A stretch of DNA of 64,000 nt from Erythrobacter sp. EC-HK427 (lineage in GTDB: Bacteria; Pseudomonadota; Alphaproteobacteria; Sphingomonadales; Sphingomonadaceae). Shown piece after piece: positions 8,721-18,127 of this stretch (position 1 is its first letter; each line of letters starts with the position of its first letter). The stretch lies in NCBI RefSeq assembly GCF_902498745.1, contig NZ_LR701479.1, forward strand, positions 2,495,059-2,559,058. The letters are read 5' to 3'. Position numbers and translations under genes: made by a program. A model generated the notes under the pieces. It saw only the letters and a program-made list of their open reading frames with translations, was not told the DNA's origin and did no database searches.

Positions 8721-11305
8721 TTGCGCAGCCGCTCGATAGCCTGGGCAAGCGCGACGTAGAGCTTGCCCGTATCGCTGGAGAGCAGAGTGACCGCGAGCGC
8801 GTTGCCGTCGCGTGTGGCGAGCACTTCGCGCAGCATGGCTTCGAAATCATGGATGAAGCGGTTCACGGTTTCGCGGAACTCGCTGTCTTCTTCGTAGACC
8901 TCGGCGACGGCACGGGATTCTCCGCGGTCGAGCAGCCGCACCGCGCGGCGTGTGAAGATCCCACGATCGCCCTTCAGGTAATTCGCCCATTGGGTATCGG
9001 ACACTTCGTTGTCGAACGCCTTGGCGATGTCGATGGCGGAGGAATTGAGCGATTCGGTAATCAGCGCGACGCGGCGGCTGAAATCGCTGTCGACGCGCTC
9101 TTCCGCCCGTTCACGGGCATAGGTGATGCGCTGTTCCAGATTGCCCGCCAAGTCGTTGAGCAGCGCCAGCTGGTCACGCAGCGCCTTGGTCGTCTGCTGA
9201 CCGCGCTGTGAAGACTGCGCCACGGCGGCTTCGAGTTCCGCAATCACTTCCACCGCATCGCTGCGGATGGCCGAGGCGATCTTCACTCGGCTTTCGCTGG
9301 CAATGCTGTTGGCGATCTCGTCCACCACTTCACCCTGCGAGGCGCGCAACTGCGTCAGCGCATTTTCGGAGGCGTCAGACAGGGTTGCGATGGCCGATTG
9401 CAGCTCGTCGCGGGTGGTTTTGGCCAATTCCTCTGCATTGGCCAAAACGCTGGCGATCCGGCTTTCCATCGTGGCCAGTTGGTTGAGCGAAGCGGTTCCG
9501 CTTCCCCGCACATCTGCGATATGGGCCATGAGACGTTCGCCGCCCGCCTCGGCATCGGCGATAAGCCCGCTAAGCCGCTCCGCTTCCGCTGCGAAACTGG
9601 TGAGCCGGGTCTCGGCAAGGCTCACCGCGTTGCTCAGCGTGCCTTCCGAATGTTCGGCACTCGCGCGGATGATTTCGAGCAGGCGGACGCCATCATTGGT
9701 GAGCTGGGCGATGCGCGTGCTATTGGTATCCAGCGCCTCACGTGCAGTGGCGAGCCGCGCAGCGAATTGCTCGGCAGCGCCGCCCAGTTGCGCATCCGCA
9801 TCCTCGCCCGCCTGTCGCAGTGCGGCGAGATCGGCTTCGACGGTCGACAAGCGGGACAGCAGGCCCTCGCTGCGTTGGGCAATGGCAGACAGCGCGGCTT
9901 CATATCCCTCGCGCCGTTCAGCCAACAATGTGTCGAACACCGCAAGCCGCTCGTCGAGCTCGGCCAGCTCTTCCGCCTGCCGCGCCGCGCTTATGTCACG
10001 CCGGCGGTCCATTTGCGCATCGAAGGAGGCGAGACTTTGCGCGATCTGCTGGTCTGCACGGCCTGCTTCTTCGGTGAGAACCGCGAGGCGACGCCGCGCG
10101 TTGTCCATAGCGGCCTGATCGACATCCGCGATGCGCGCAATCGCCTCTTGCACCCGCGTTTCGAGTGCTTCGATGGCTTCCTGCCATTCGGTGGCGGCGG
10201 CATCCCGCCCATCAGCCAGCGTCGCGATCAAGCCTGCGCCCTGATCGGACAATTCGGCGAGGCGCGCTTGCAAATTGGACAGAGCGGCTTCCTCGCTCGT
10301 GCGTTGTTCTTCGGCCCTTTGCGATAGAAGCGTCTGCAGTTCCTCCGCCCGCACGCGCAGCGATTCGAGCGCCGAGTCCTCGGTCTCGATCATATCTGTG
10401 CGGAAGGATTCGCTGATCTCGCGCAGCCTGCCAAACCGCGCCTGCGTGGTCTCGCCCAAGGCTGTCACCTGCGCGTCAAAAGCGGCGAGCGTGCTCGATA
10501 CCCGTTCGTTGATATTGGTAACGTGCCGCTCACCCGCTTCGCCGAACTGGTTGAGCCGGTCGAACCCTGCGATCAGGCTTTCCACCTGCGAATGCGCGAC
10601 CTGCCCGGCATTGCCGATCTGGCTGCTGAGGTCGCGCGCGGCATTTCCCAGCACTGGTAGATTGGCGCGCAGGTTCTCCATATTCGCAACGGCCGTTTGG
10701 CTAACCGTGCCAATCGTCTCAACCTGCGCCGCATTGTCTTGCACCAGGCTTTGCAGATATTCGGCGCTGTCATTCAACCGTTCCGCTGCGCTGCGCCCTA
10801 GCGATTCCAGATCGCGCGACTGCGCGGCGATGAAATCGCGGGCGATGCTGAGTTCGCGGTTCACAGTGGTCAGCCGCTCTTCAAGCGCGCGTGATTCGTG
10901 CGAAAGCAGCCGCGCGGCATCGGTAAAACGGTTCGCCTCGCGCCGGTTGTTGCGCTGGATCAGCATCCACACGGCCAGAATGAAGATTGCAGGAATTGCC
11001 CAGCTGGAAATCCACTGCGTCCATTGCTGCGGGGTCGCTCCGGCAAGCATCTCTTGCTGGTTCGCCCACCCGAAAAACCCTGTCCAGCCCAACAGAGCCG
11101 CGACCGCGAGGGTGGGCGTCACCCACGTCCAGCGCGGCTTTGCCGGAGGCTCTTCCTCCCAGAAATCCGAAGGTTCTTCGGGTTCCACAAAGACTGGCGC
11201 CGCGCCATCATCCTCGTGCCCCGCAAAGCCCTCTTCCTGCCCGAAGCTAGGCGCAACATCGTCCATCGACGGTTCGGAAGCGGTAAGGCTGCGGCGGCTT
11301 TTCAT
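8717..11305 (-). CDS. two-TM coiled-coil protein, TipN-like architecture
   Basis: A protein of 862 residues: an acidic cytoplasmic N-terminus of about 55 residues, two transmembrane helices (about 61-80 and 98-116) joined by a short loop, then more than 700 residues of almost unbroken Ala/Glu/Leu/Arg-rich heptad sequence ending in a short compact tail. Overall plan and size match TipN, the Caulobacter pole-marking protein, and a TipN-like role is inferred from architecture only. Coiled-coil proteins of this type are often mis-named ATPase or kinesin-like; no nucleotide-binding motif is visible. It diverges from the Hpt gene across about 70 bases. Confidence 0.6.
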   Translation of the reverse strand: MKSRRSLTASEPSMDDVAPSFGQEEGFAGHEDDGAAPVFVEPEEPSDFWEEEPPAKPRWTWVTPTLAVAALLGWTGFFGWANQQEMLAGATPQQWTQWISSWAIPAIFILAVWMLIQRNNRREANRFTDAARLLSHESRALEERLTTVNRELSIARDFIAAQSRDLESLGRSAAERLNDSAEYLQSLVQDNAAQVETIGTVSQTAVANMENLRANLPVLGNAARDLSSQIGNAGQVAHSQVESLIAGFDRLNQFGEAGERHVTNINERVSSTLAAFDAQVTALGETTQARFGRLREISESFRTDMIETEDSALESLRVRAEELQTLLSQRAEEQRTSEEAALSNLQARLAELSDQGAGLIATLADGRDAAATEWQEAIEALETRVQEAIARIADVDQAAMDNARRRLAVLTEEAGRADQQIAQSLASFDAQMDRRRDISAARQAEELAELDERLAVFDTLLAERREGYEAALSAIAQRSEGLLSRLSTVEADLAALRQAGEDADAQLGGAAEQFAARLATAREALDTNSTRIAQLTNDGVRLLEIIRASAEHSEGTLSNAVSLAETRLTSFAAEAERLSGLIADAEAGGERLMAHIADVRGSGTASLNQLATMESRIASVLANAEELAKTTRDELQSAIATLSDASENALTQLRASQGEVVDEIANSIASESRVKIASAIRSDAVEVIAELEAAVAQSSQRGQQTTKALRDQLALLNDLAGNLEQRITYARERAEERVDSDFSRRVALITESLNSSAIDIAKAFDNEVSDTQWANYLKGDRGIFTRRAVRLLDRGESRAVAEVYEEDSEFRETVNRFIHDFEAMLREVLATRDGNALAVTLLSSDTGKLYVALAQAIERLRN

Positions 11306-11374
11306 GGATTATGCTTACCAGATCGTAAACTATCTGAAACCCCGTCTTAACGCATTGTCGTGCATTGGCTGGCC

Positions 11375-11680
11375 ATGGCTTACGAACAGGGTGATTTCGA
11401 ACTGGCGCTGACCGCCGCTGCGGGGGACGATATGGCCCTCATCGCGGAGCTGCGCGCCAGCTTCCTCGAAAGCCTGGAGGCGCAAATCACGCTGCTCAGC
11501 CGCGCCCGCTGTGACGGGAACTGGGACGTCGCCGCGCATCGCCTGAAGGGGCTTGGCGCGAGCTTTCATGCGGGCGAGCTTGCACGGCTGGCGCAGGAAG
11601 CAATCGACGGCGCTCCGGGTGATCCCGCTGTCCTGCGTAAATTGCGCGAGCTGCACTTGCGGTTTTCCGCCGCCGACTAG
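11375..11680 (+). CDS. Hpt (histidine phosphotransfer) domain protein
   Basis: A stand-alone phosphotransfer domain of about 101 residues. The phospho-accepting histidine lies in AHRLKGLGASF, which fits the Hpt consensus H-x-L-K-G followed by small residues. The rest is a four-helix bundle rich in Ala and Leu, with no kinase or receiver domain. A GTG 5 codons upstream is an alternative start. It precedes, on the same strand, a histidine kinase lacking its own acceptor histidine, which makes a phosphorelay link plausible but unproven. Confidence 0.8.
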   Translation: MAYEQGDFELALTAAAGDDMALIAELRASFLESLEAQITLLSRARCDGNWDVAAHRLKGLGASFHAGELARLAQEAIDGAPGDPAVLRKLRELHLRFSAAD

Positions 11681-11755
11681 GCCGCCGCGCTTTTCACATC
11701 GCCTCCGCCGCCCTAGATTGGGGCTTCACCAGAGACAGCGGAGCCAAACCCCGGA

Positions 11756-12919
11756 ATGCGCACTGCGCTTATCAGCCTGCCAATGCCGGGCGAGGCCGAA
11801 CAGCCTTCGATTGCAGGGCAGTCGCTTGCCGAGCGGCAATTGCTGTTTGCGCGCGAGCTTGGCTGCACCGCGGTGATCGCGCATGGCGGCGGCGCGTCGG
11901 GGGACGCTATCGCCTTGCGCTACGCCGCCGAGGGCGCGGGATTGCGGTTTCAGGTCATCACCAACGCCCACGCCTTGCCTGGCGCCATCGGCAGCGGAGA
12001 CAGCCTGCTGGTCATCCAGCCCGATCTGCTGCCCGAAGCGGTGCAGGCGCTCGACCTCTTGCGCGCTGAGGGCGACCGGATGCTGGTGATTTCCTCCGGC
12101 CCGGGAACGGCGGCGGGGTTCGAAAGGATCGACCTCGATCGCGCCTGGGCAGGTGTTTTGACGATGCCGGGAAGCTGGCTCGATCTGCTCACCCGCTTGC
12201 CCGAGGATGCCGCCCCGCACGCCGCGCTGCTGCGCATTTGCCTGCAAAAGCGCCTGCCCGAGGCGCGGTTGGGCGATGATATTCTCGATTCTGCAAGCTG
12301 GACGATCATTCGGGGCGCCGAGGCCGCCGCATCGCACGAGAAACGCTGGCTCAGCGTCCACCTCGGGGTGGTACCAGCCCATGCGCCCTCACGCTGGCTT
12401 GGAAGCAAGGCAGTGGCGCGGGCCGGAGCGCAATTGCTGGCGCGAAGCTGGTCGGGGCTGGCCATTGGAGGCACCGCGCTGGCCTTGCTGGCGGGCAGCA
12501 TCGCCGTCACGCTCTTCTCCGGTGTCCCGGCGGCGGCCTTCGGCCTGCTCGCGCTCGCCGTGCCCTTGCTGGAGATGTATCTCGCACTCGGCCATTTGGC
12601 CGGCGCTCCATTTGCAAAGCGGGGCAAGTGGCACTTCCTGCGCCATAGCGTTGATGCGGCGATACTCGCGGTGGGCGTGCTGGCGATTGACGGGCTGTGG
12701 TATCGCGGCGCGTTTCCCGCCCTCGTGCTGGGCGCTGCGCTGCTGCTGCTCGATCGCCGTCCGACCCGCGCTGCCGAGGAACCCTTGCGTGACCGCGCCA
12801 TCATCGCGCTGGCGCTTGGCGTGATGTCCGTCGTGACCTCTCCTGAAATTGCTTTCATGGCCGTCGCGGCGCTTTGCCTAGCGGTGCTGCTTTTTCCCGA
12901 GCGCAAGCCCAGCGAATAA
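11756..12919 (+). CDS. membrane protein with degenerate nucleotidyltransferase / CDP-alcohol transferase-like layout
   Basis: A protein of 387 residues. The first 150 or so resemble a MobA-like nucleotidyltransferase in pattern (AGQSLAERQLLFARELG near residue 20, then alternating strands and helices). The middle KRWLSVHLGVVP...SRWLGSKAVAR recalls the linker of fused inositol-phosphate cytidylyltransferase / phosphatidyltransferase proteins. About six membrane helices follow from residue 235. The CDP-alcohol motif DGxxAR...GxxxD is absent, so if the relationship is real the second enzyme is dead or altered. The function is unknown; the family link is inferred by eye. Confidence 0.5.
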   Translation: MRTALISLPMPGEAEQPSIAGQSLAERQLLFARELGCTAVIAHGGGASGDAIALRYAAEGAGLRFQVITNAHALPGAIGSGDSLLVIQPDLLPEAVQALDLLRAEGDRMLVISSGPGTAAGFERIDLDRAWAGVLTMPGSWLDLLTRLPEDAAPHAALLRICLQKRLPEARLGDDILDSASWTIIRGAEAAASHEKRWLSVHLGVVPAHAPSRWLGSKAVARAGAQLLARSWSGLAIGGTALALLAGSIAVTLFSGVPAAAFGLLALAVPLLEMYLALGHLAGAPFAKRGKWHFLRHSVDAAILAVGVLAIDGLWYRGAFPALVLGAALLLLDRRPTRAAEEPLRDRAIIALALGVMSVVTSPEIAFMAVAALCLAVLLFPERKPSE

Positions 12920-12953
12920 CCTGCCATTAACGCTGTTGGAGTAACACTCGGGT

Positions 12954-13919
12954 ATGAGCGCCGAAACTCCCTCCGCAACCTTGGCCGAAAGCGTCGAAAG
13001 CAGCTTGCGCGATGAGCTGGCGCAGGGCGATATCTCGCTCGCGACGACACGCCCGATCCTGCGGCATTTGCTCGCCCATGCAGACCTCGATCTGTTCAAC
13101 GATGAAGTCATCGCCAAGGTGCGCGGGATGGTGACGCATCTGGCACGCCAGGTGCTGTTCGCCCTCGCAAAGAGCGACGGCATTACGGATCGCGGCAGCT
13201 TTGCCGATGAGCGGCAGAACGCGCTGGCCGCCGGTCTGATGGAAAGCGCGCCGGTGATTGGCTTCGCCCATGCGCTCGCCGTGGAAGCGCTGACCGCCGA
13301 ACGGCTGAGCATTCGCAGCGGGATCGATGCCGTGCTGTCGCCGCTGTTGCAGGAGCTAGTCGCTTCGCCCGAAGGTGGCGAGGCGCGGGAGGCCATGCGG
13401 GCGCTTTCGGCGCAGGCGCGCTTTATGCAGCAGCAGCGGCGCATGGAACTGCCGCTGGGCGAACTGCCCGCCGGTGTGTTTGAAACCGTGTGCGCGCATT
13501 GCGAGGCCGCTCTTGTCGCCGAGTTTCCCCGGGTCGGCCATACGCTGACCGCCCTGCGCGAAGAACACGCAGAGAGCAATTCGCGCATCACCCGGTTGAC
13601 TGGCCTTATCCACCAACTGGCAGACAAGGCGCACCGCGCGCTCAGCGTCGATCACGCGGGCGTTTCAATGTTCGTCACCGCGCTGGAAATGGCGGGCGAG
13701 CAATCGCGCGAAGTCGCGGTCCTCTCGCTGTCCGAAAACCAATGCGCGCGGCTGGCGCTGACCTTGCGCGCGGCGGGGCTTTCGGCAGCGCAGGTAGAAG
13801 AACAGTTCTTGTTCCTGCATCCGGATATAACCTTGCCTGAAGGCTTCGATACGCTGCGGGCAGACCGCGCTTCCGCCGCGCTGGCCGATTCCGCAGCGTT
13901 GCTGGAACGGGTGAGCTAA
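12954..13919 (+). CDS. conserved hypothetical protein, helical
   Basis: A soluble, almost wholly helical protein of 321 residues that I do not recognise with certainty; in pattern it recalls DUF2336-type proteins of alphaproteobacteria. There is no signal peptide, membrane segment or catalytic motif. It ends only 4 bases before the pseudo-kinase gene and the two are probably co-transcribed, suggesting a shared signalling role. The start is ATG at 12954, after GGAGT about 11 bases upstream. Confidence 0.6.
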   Translation: MSAETPSATLAESVESSLRDELAQGDISLATTRPILRHLLAHADLDLFNDEVIAKVRGMVTHLARQVLFALAKSDGITDRGSFADERQNALAAGLMESAPVIGFAHALAVEALTAERLSIRSGIDAVLSPLLQELVASPEGGEAREAMRALSAQARFMQQQRRMELPLGELPAGVFETVCAHCEAALVAEFPRVGHTLTALREEHAESNSRITRLTGLIHQLADKAHRALSVDHAGVSMFVTALEMAGEQSREVAVLSLSENQCARLALTLRAAGLSAAQVEEQFLFLHPDITLPEGFDTLRADRASAALADSAALLERVS

Positions 13920-13923
13920 CCTA

Positions 13924-15288
13924 ATGGCAAGCGCCCACATCCAGTCCGCGCGCGCGCGCACCGATGCCGATGACCGGTTGATCGAGGCGGAGGAGCCGCT
14001 GGCGAGCTTCCATCTGCGCGCGGGCGGCGAATTGCCGGGGCCGATTGTCACCCCGGCCTTGCTCGAACTGGTGCGCAAGGCGCGGGCGAGTGGCAAGAAG
14101 GTGTCCCGCGCCATCCGCGCGCAGGACACCTTCGAACAGATTTCCGCTTGGGCAGAAGTAACTCCGGGCCGGATGGGCACCGTTATCAATATCAGCACCT
14201 GGCAGGCTGAAGATCTCCCCGAGCCTTCGCTGGCGGAAGACAATCGCGGACGCCTGGCACTGGTCAAGCACCTCTCCGGGCTCACCGCGCGGTTAGACGA
14301 GCAACAGCGCATCCTCACCGTCGATTGGACGGCGCGCGACATGGACACGCTGGGCGAGGCCATGATGCAGGCCGTCGGCCATCTCTGGAGCGAGCTGGCG
14401 CGGCCCGAAAACCCGACGCTGGCGGCTCCGGCACAGTGGCGCTTGCTCGATGGCACCCGCATTGTTGTGCCCGGTTCGGAACGCCAATGGGCCGTACAGC
14501 TGGTGCCTCTGGGCCGGAGCGAGGCGCAGCCCGTCGGCTTCGATCTCTACCTTGTGCCCGACCGGCCGCTGACCGAAGCGCCGCCCAAGCCGTCGCGTCG
14601 GCCTGACCGTTCGGCGGGCATCGGGCGCGAGATTGCGCCCGTGCTGCGCCAACCGGTCAGCCGGATCATCGCCAATGCCGAGACGATCCGCACGCAGCTG
14701 GCCGGGCCGCTGGCGGATGAATACAGCAATTATGCCGCCGACATCGCCTCTGCCGGAGAACATTTGCTGGCGCTGATCGACGATCTCACCACGCTGGAAA
14801 TGGTCGAGGACGAGGATTTCGCGCCTGCGCCCGATCACATCGACCTTGCCGATGTCGGCCGCCGCGCCGCGGGCATTCTGGGCGTGCGCGCCAAGGAACG
14901 CGGGATCACCATCGACGAGCCGAGACTGGGCGAAAGCGCGCCCGCCATCGGCGAGTTTCGCCGCACGCTGCAAGTGCTGCTCAATCTGGTCGGCAACGCC
15001 ATCCGCTATTCGCCCGAAGGCGGGCAAGTGTGGATCCGTGTCGAGCGGGATGGCGAGCGGGCGCGCATCATCGTCGCCGATCAGGGCGAGGGCTTGGATG
15101 AAGACCAGCAAGCGCGTGTCTTCACTAAATTCGAGCGGCTTGGCCGTCAGGGCGACGGCGGTTCGGGCCTCGGCCTGTATATCTCGCGCCGCCTTGCCGA
15201 AGCCATGGGCGGTTCGCTCACGGTCGAAAGCGCGAAGGGGCAGGGCGCCCGCTTCACGCTGGAACTGCCTGCCGACCTTTCGGTATAG
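13924..15288 (+). CDS. sensor histidine kinase homologue without phospho-acceptor histidine
   Basis: A soluble protein of 454 residues with no transmembrane segment. The N-terminal 220 residues are an unrecognised sensory region. The dimerisation helix pair follows (about 232-295), and the ATPase domain is intact by eye: N-box near 354-366 (LVGNAIRYSPEGG), G1 DQGEG at 386-390, G2 GGSGLGLYI at 412-420. In the H-box the expected His is Pro239 (APVLRQPVSRI), encoded by CCC at 14638-14640. It may act as an allosteric pseudo-kinase, as DivL does with Tyr, or transfer phosphate by another route. A terminator follows. Confidence 0.85.
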   Translation: MASAHIQSARARTDADDRLIEAEEPLASFHLRAGGELPGPIVTPALLELVRKARASGKKVSRAIRAQDTFEQISAWAEVTPGRMGTVINISTWQAEDLPEPSLAEDNRGRLALVKHLSGLTARLDEQQRILTVDWTARDMDTLGEAMMQAVGHLWSELARPENPTLAAPAQWRLLDGTRIVVPGSERQWAVQLVPLGRSEAQPVGFDLYLVPDRPLTEAPPKPSRRPDRSAGIGREIAPVLRQPVSRIIANAETIRTQLAGPLADEYSNYAADIASAGEHLLALIDDLTTLEMVEDEDFAPAPDHIDLADVGRRAAGILGVRAKERGITIDEPRLGESAPAIGEFRRTLQVLLNLVGNAIRYSPEGGQVWIRVERDGERARIIVADQGEGLDEDQQARVFTKFERLGRQGDGGSGLGLYISRRLAEAMGGSLTVESAKGQGARFTLELPADLSV

Positions 15289-15290
15289 AA

Positions 15291-15313
15291 AACCCCGCCG
15301 AAGCGGGGCTTTC
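15291..15313. terminator. intrinsic terminator between the pseudo-kinase gene and gltA
   Basis: Perfect 6-base stem CCCCGC/GCGGGG (15293-15298 and 15303-15308) with loop CGAA, preceded by an A run and followed by CTTTCCTT. It lies between two converging genes and could serve both strands. Confidence 0.75.
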
Positions 15314-15336
15314 CTTCGCATTGTTGAGAGAGTGCC

Positions 15337-16623
15337 TTAACGCTGCTCCACCGGCACGTAATCGCGCTGCGTCGGGCCGGTGTAGAGCTGGCGCGGGCGA
15401 CCGATGACCTGGCCGGGATCGGAAATCATCTCGTTCCACTGCGCCACCCAGCCTACGGTGCGGGCGAGCGCGAAGAGAACGGTGAACATGGTTGTCGGGA
15501 AGCCGATGGCCGAAAGGATGATGCCCGAATAGAAGTCCACATTCGGGAACAGCTTCTTTTCCTGGAAATAGGGATCGTTCAGCGCAATCTCTTCCAGTTG
15601 CAGCGCGGTTTCGAACACCGGGTCTTTCACCTTCAGCGCATCGAACACTTCGCGCACGGTCTTCTGCATCACGGCGGCGCGTGGATCGTAATTCTTGTAC
15701 ACGCGGTGGCCGAAGCCCATCAGGCGGAACGGGTCGTTCTTGTCCTTGGCGCGCTCGATATAGTGCGGAATCCTGTCCGGCGTGCCGATTTCGCGGAGCA
15801 TATTGAGCGCCGCCTCGTTCGCCCCGCCATGCGCAGGGCCCCACAGGCAGGCAATACCGGCAGAGATACAGGCAAAGGGGTTCGCGCCCGACGAACCGGC
15901 GAGACGGACGGTCGAAGTCGAAGCGTTCTGTTCGTGATCGGCATGGAGGATGAAAATCCGGTCCAGCGCCTTTTCGACTTCGGGAACCACCACATACTCT
16001 TCAGCCGGAACGCCGAAGGTCATGCGCAGGAAATTGCCGGTATAGCTCAGATCGTTGCGCGGCTGCATGAAGGGCTGCCCCACCGCGTATTTATACGCCA
16101 TCGCCGCAATCGTCGGCATTTTGGCAATCAGGCGGTGCGAGCTGATCGTGCGGTGTTCAGGGTCGGAAATGTCGGTGCTGTCATGGTAGAACGCCGACAG
16201 CGCGCCAACGACGCCGCACATAATCGCCATCGGGTGCGCATCGCGGCGGAAACCGCGATAGAAGGTGGCAAGCTGCTCGTGCAGCATGGTGTGGCGGCTG
16301 ATCGTATAGGTGAAATCGTCGAGCTCTTCCTTGCTCGGCAATTCCCCGTTGAGCAGGAGATAGCTGACTTCCATGAAGCTAGAATTCTCGGCCAGTTGCC
16401 CGATGGGATAGCCGCGATGCAGCAGCACGCCTTCATCGCCATCGATATAGGTCAGCGCGCTTTCGCAGCTGGCGGTCGATTTGTAGCCCGGATCGAACGT
16501 GAACTTGCCGGTATCCCCGTAGAGCTTGCGGATATCGATAACATCGGGCCCCACGCTGCCTTCTAAGGTCGGGAAGCTGTAGGTTTCGCCACCCACGCTC
16601 AGGTCTGCCTGCTTGTCAGCCAA
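15337..16623 (-). CDS. gltA: citrate synthase (type II)
   Basis: Condenses acetyl-CoA and oxaloacetate to citrate, the entry step of the TCA cycle. At 428 residues it has the length of the Gram-negative hexameric type. Landmarks are the zinc/NADH-type N-terminal domain, [33 protein letters not shown] and [13 protein letters not shown] with the catalytic histidines. The start is TTG, chosen because a perfect AAGGAG (16631-16636 on this strand) sits exactly 7 bases upstream and the protein begins MADKQAD, as in relatives. It is separated from gltX by about 40 bases. Confidence 0.96.
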   Translation of the reverse strand: MADKQADLSVGGETYSFPTLEGSVGPDVIDIRKLYGDTGKFTFDPGYKSTASCESALTYIDGDEGVLLHRGYPIGQLAENSSFMEVSYLLLNGELPSKEELDDFTYTISRHTMLHEQLATFYRGFRRDAHPMAIMCGVVGALSAFYHDSTDISDPEHRTISSHRLIAKMPTIAAMAYKYAVGQPFMQPRNDLSYTGNFLRMTFGVPAEEYVVVPEVEKALDRIFILHADHEQNASTSTVRLAGSSGANPFACISAGIACLWGPAHGGANEAALNMLREIGTPDRIPHYIERAKDKNDPFRLMGFGHRVYKNYDPRAAVMQKTVREVFDALKVKDPVFETALQLEEIALNDPYFQEKKLFPNVDFYSGIILSAIGFPTTMFTVLFALARTVGWVAQWNEMISDPGQVIGRPRQLYTGPTQRDYVPVEQR

Positions 16624-16664
16624 TGAACATCTCCTTCAAATACCAGTCCCGCTGATCGACCCCT

Positions 16665-18098
16665 TCAGGCCGCTGCCTGCGCGGCGATCCGCGCGAGGCT
16701 TTCCTCCCGTCCAAGGAGAACCAGCACATCGAAAATTCCGGGCGAGGTTGTCTGCCCTGTCAGCGCCGCGCGAAGCGGCTGCGCAAGTTTGCCGAGGCCG
16801 AGCCCCAGCTCCTCCGCATAGACTTTCAGATTGGCCTCCAGCGCCTCGATTGTCCAGTACGTTTCACCCTGCAACCGGGCCAAGATAGCGGAAAGTCTGA
16901 TACGCGCTTCATCGTCCAGCAGCGCAGCAGCCTGCTCGTCCATCGCAAAGGGCAAGGTCTTGAACAGGAAGGCCGCGCCATCGGCCAGCTCGTTCATGTC
17001 GCGCGCACGGGTTTTGAGCACCGGCATCGCCTGCGTCAGCAGCGCGACATCCGCCTTTTCACCCAGTATCTCTGCCGCAATCGCCGCGAGCCGCGCATCG
17101 TCGGCGGCGCGGATATAATTGCCGTTCATGCTCAGAAGCTTCTTCATGTCGAAGCGGCTCGGCCCTTTGCCAACGGCTGTGATATCGAAGAGGGCAATCG
17201 CCTCTTCCATCGAAAACTCTTCCTGATCGCCATGGCCCCAGCCAAGCCGCAACAGGTAATTGAACATGGTTTCGGGCAGAATGCCCATGTCGCGATAATC
17301 GCGCACGCCCAGCGCGCCGTGCCGCTTGGAGAGCTTGGCACCGTCATTGCCGTGAATCAGCGGGATATGCGCATAGACCGGCTCTTCCCAGCCATCCTCG
17401 ATCCCCTGCATCGCGCGGATCACCTGCAACTGGCGGAAAGCGTTGTTGAGATGGTCATCGCCGCGGATGATGTGGGTGCAGCCCATGTCCATATCGTCGA
17501 CCACCACGGCGAGCATATAGGTCGGCGAGCCATCGGCCCGCAGCAGGATGAAATCATCGATCTCGCGGTTGTCCACCTTCACGCGGCCCTGCACCGCATC
17601 CTCGATCACCGTTTCGCCGACTTCTGGCGTCTTGATACGGATGGTGAAGGGCGCGCCTGCGGGCGCTTCGGCGGGATCACGGTCGCGCCAGCGACCGTCA
17701 TAGCGCATCGGCTGCTTTGCCGCACGCTGCGCCTCGCGCATTTCGGTAAGCTCCTCCGGCGTTGCAAAGCACTTATACGCCTTGCCGGCATCAAGAAGTT
17801 TCTGCGCAACCTCGGCATGGCGCCCGGCACGCTCACTTTGGTAAACCGTCTCGCCATCGAAATCGAGGCCGAGCCAGGCGAGCCCTTCGAGGATTACGTC
17901 GATCGCTTCCTGCGTGCTGCGCGCCTTGTCGGTATCTTCGATCCGCAGCAGCGCCTTGCCACCGAAATGGCGGGCATAAAGCCAGGAAAACAGGCCGGTG
18001 CGGGCATTTCCGATATGCAGAAAACCGGTGGGGCTGGGCGCAAAGCGCGTCACCACCGGACGCTGTGCGTCAGCGTGATTGCTATCAGAGCTTGCCAT
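16665..18098 (-). CDS. gltX: glutamate--tRNA ligase
   Basis: Class I aminoacyl-tRNA synthetase charging tRNA-Glu (and in many alphaproteobacteria also tRNA-Gln, which is then amidated). The HIGH-type motif is in [16 protein letters not shown] near residue 18 and the KMSKS-type motif is KLSKRHG. The 477 residues from the ATG at 18098 are normal; an in-frame ATG 12 codons earlier would overlap the divergent comEC start and adds nothing conserved. gltA follows downstream on the same strand. Confidence 0.95.
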   Translation of the reverse strand: MASSDSNHADAQRPVVTRFAPSPTGFLHIGNARTGLFSWLYARHFGGKALLRIEDTDKARSTQEAIDVILEGLAWLGLDFDGETVYQSERAGRHAEVAQKLLDAGKAYKCFATPEELTEMREAQRAAKQPMRYDGRWRDRDPAEAPAGAPFTIRIKTPEVGETVIEDAVQGRVKVDNREIDDFILLRADGSPTYMLAVVVDDMDMGCTHIIRGDDHLNNAFRQLQVIRAMQGIEDGWEEPVYAHIPLIHGNDGAKLSKRHGALGVRDYRDMGILPETMFNYLLRLGWGHGDQEEFSMEEAIALFDITAVGKGPSRFDMKKLLSMNGNYIRAADDARLAAIAAEILGEKADVALLTQAMPVLKTRARDMNELADGAAFLFKTLPFAMDEQAAALLDDEARIRLSAILARLQGETYWTIEALEANLKVYAEELGLGLGKLAQPLRAALTGQTTSPGIFDVLVLLGREESLARIAAQAAA

Positions 18099-18127
18099 AA
18101 TGCTGCGATTCCTGTCCATTACCCTGC

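Noticed and set aside
11756..12919. Calling this gene a CDP-alcohol phosphatidyltransferase
   Set aside because: The DGxxAR...GxxxD motif is missing, so the enzyme name is not supported.
13924..15288. Calling this an ordinary sensor kinase
   Set aside because: The acceptor His is absent (CCC, Pro, at 14638-14640), so autophosphorylation at the normal site cannot occur.
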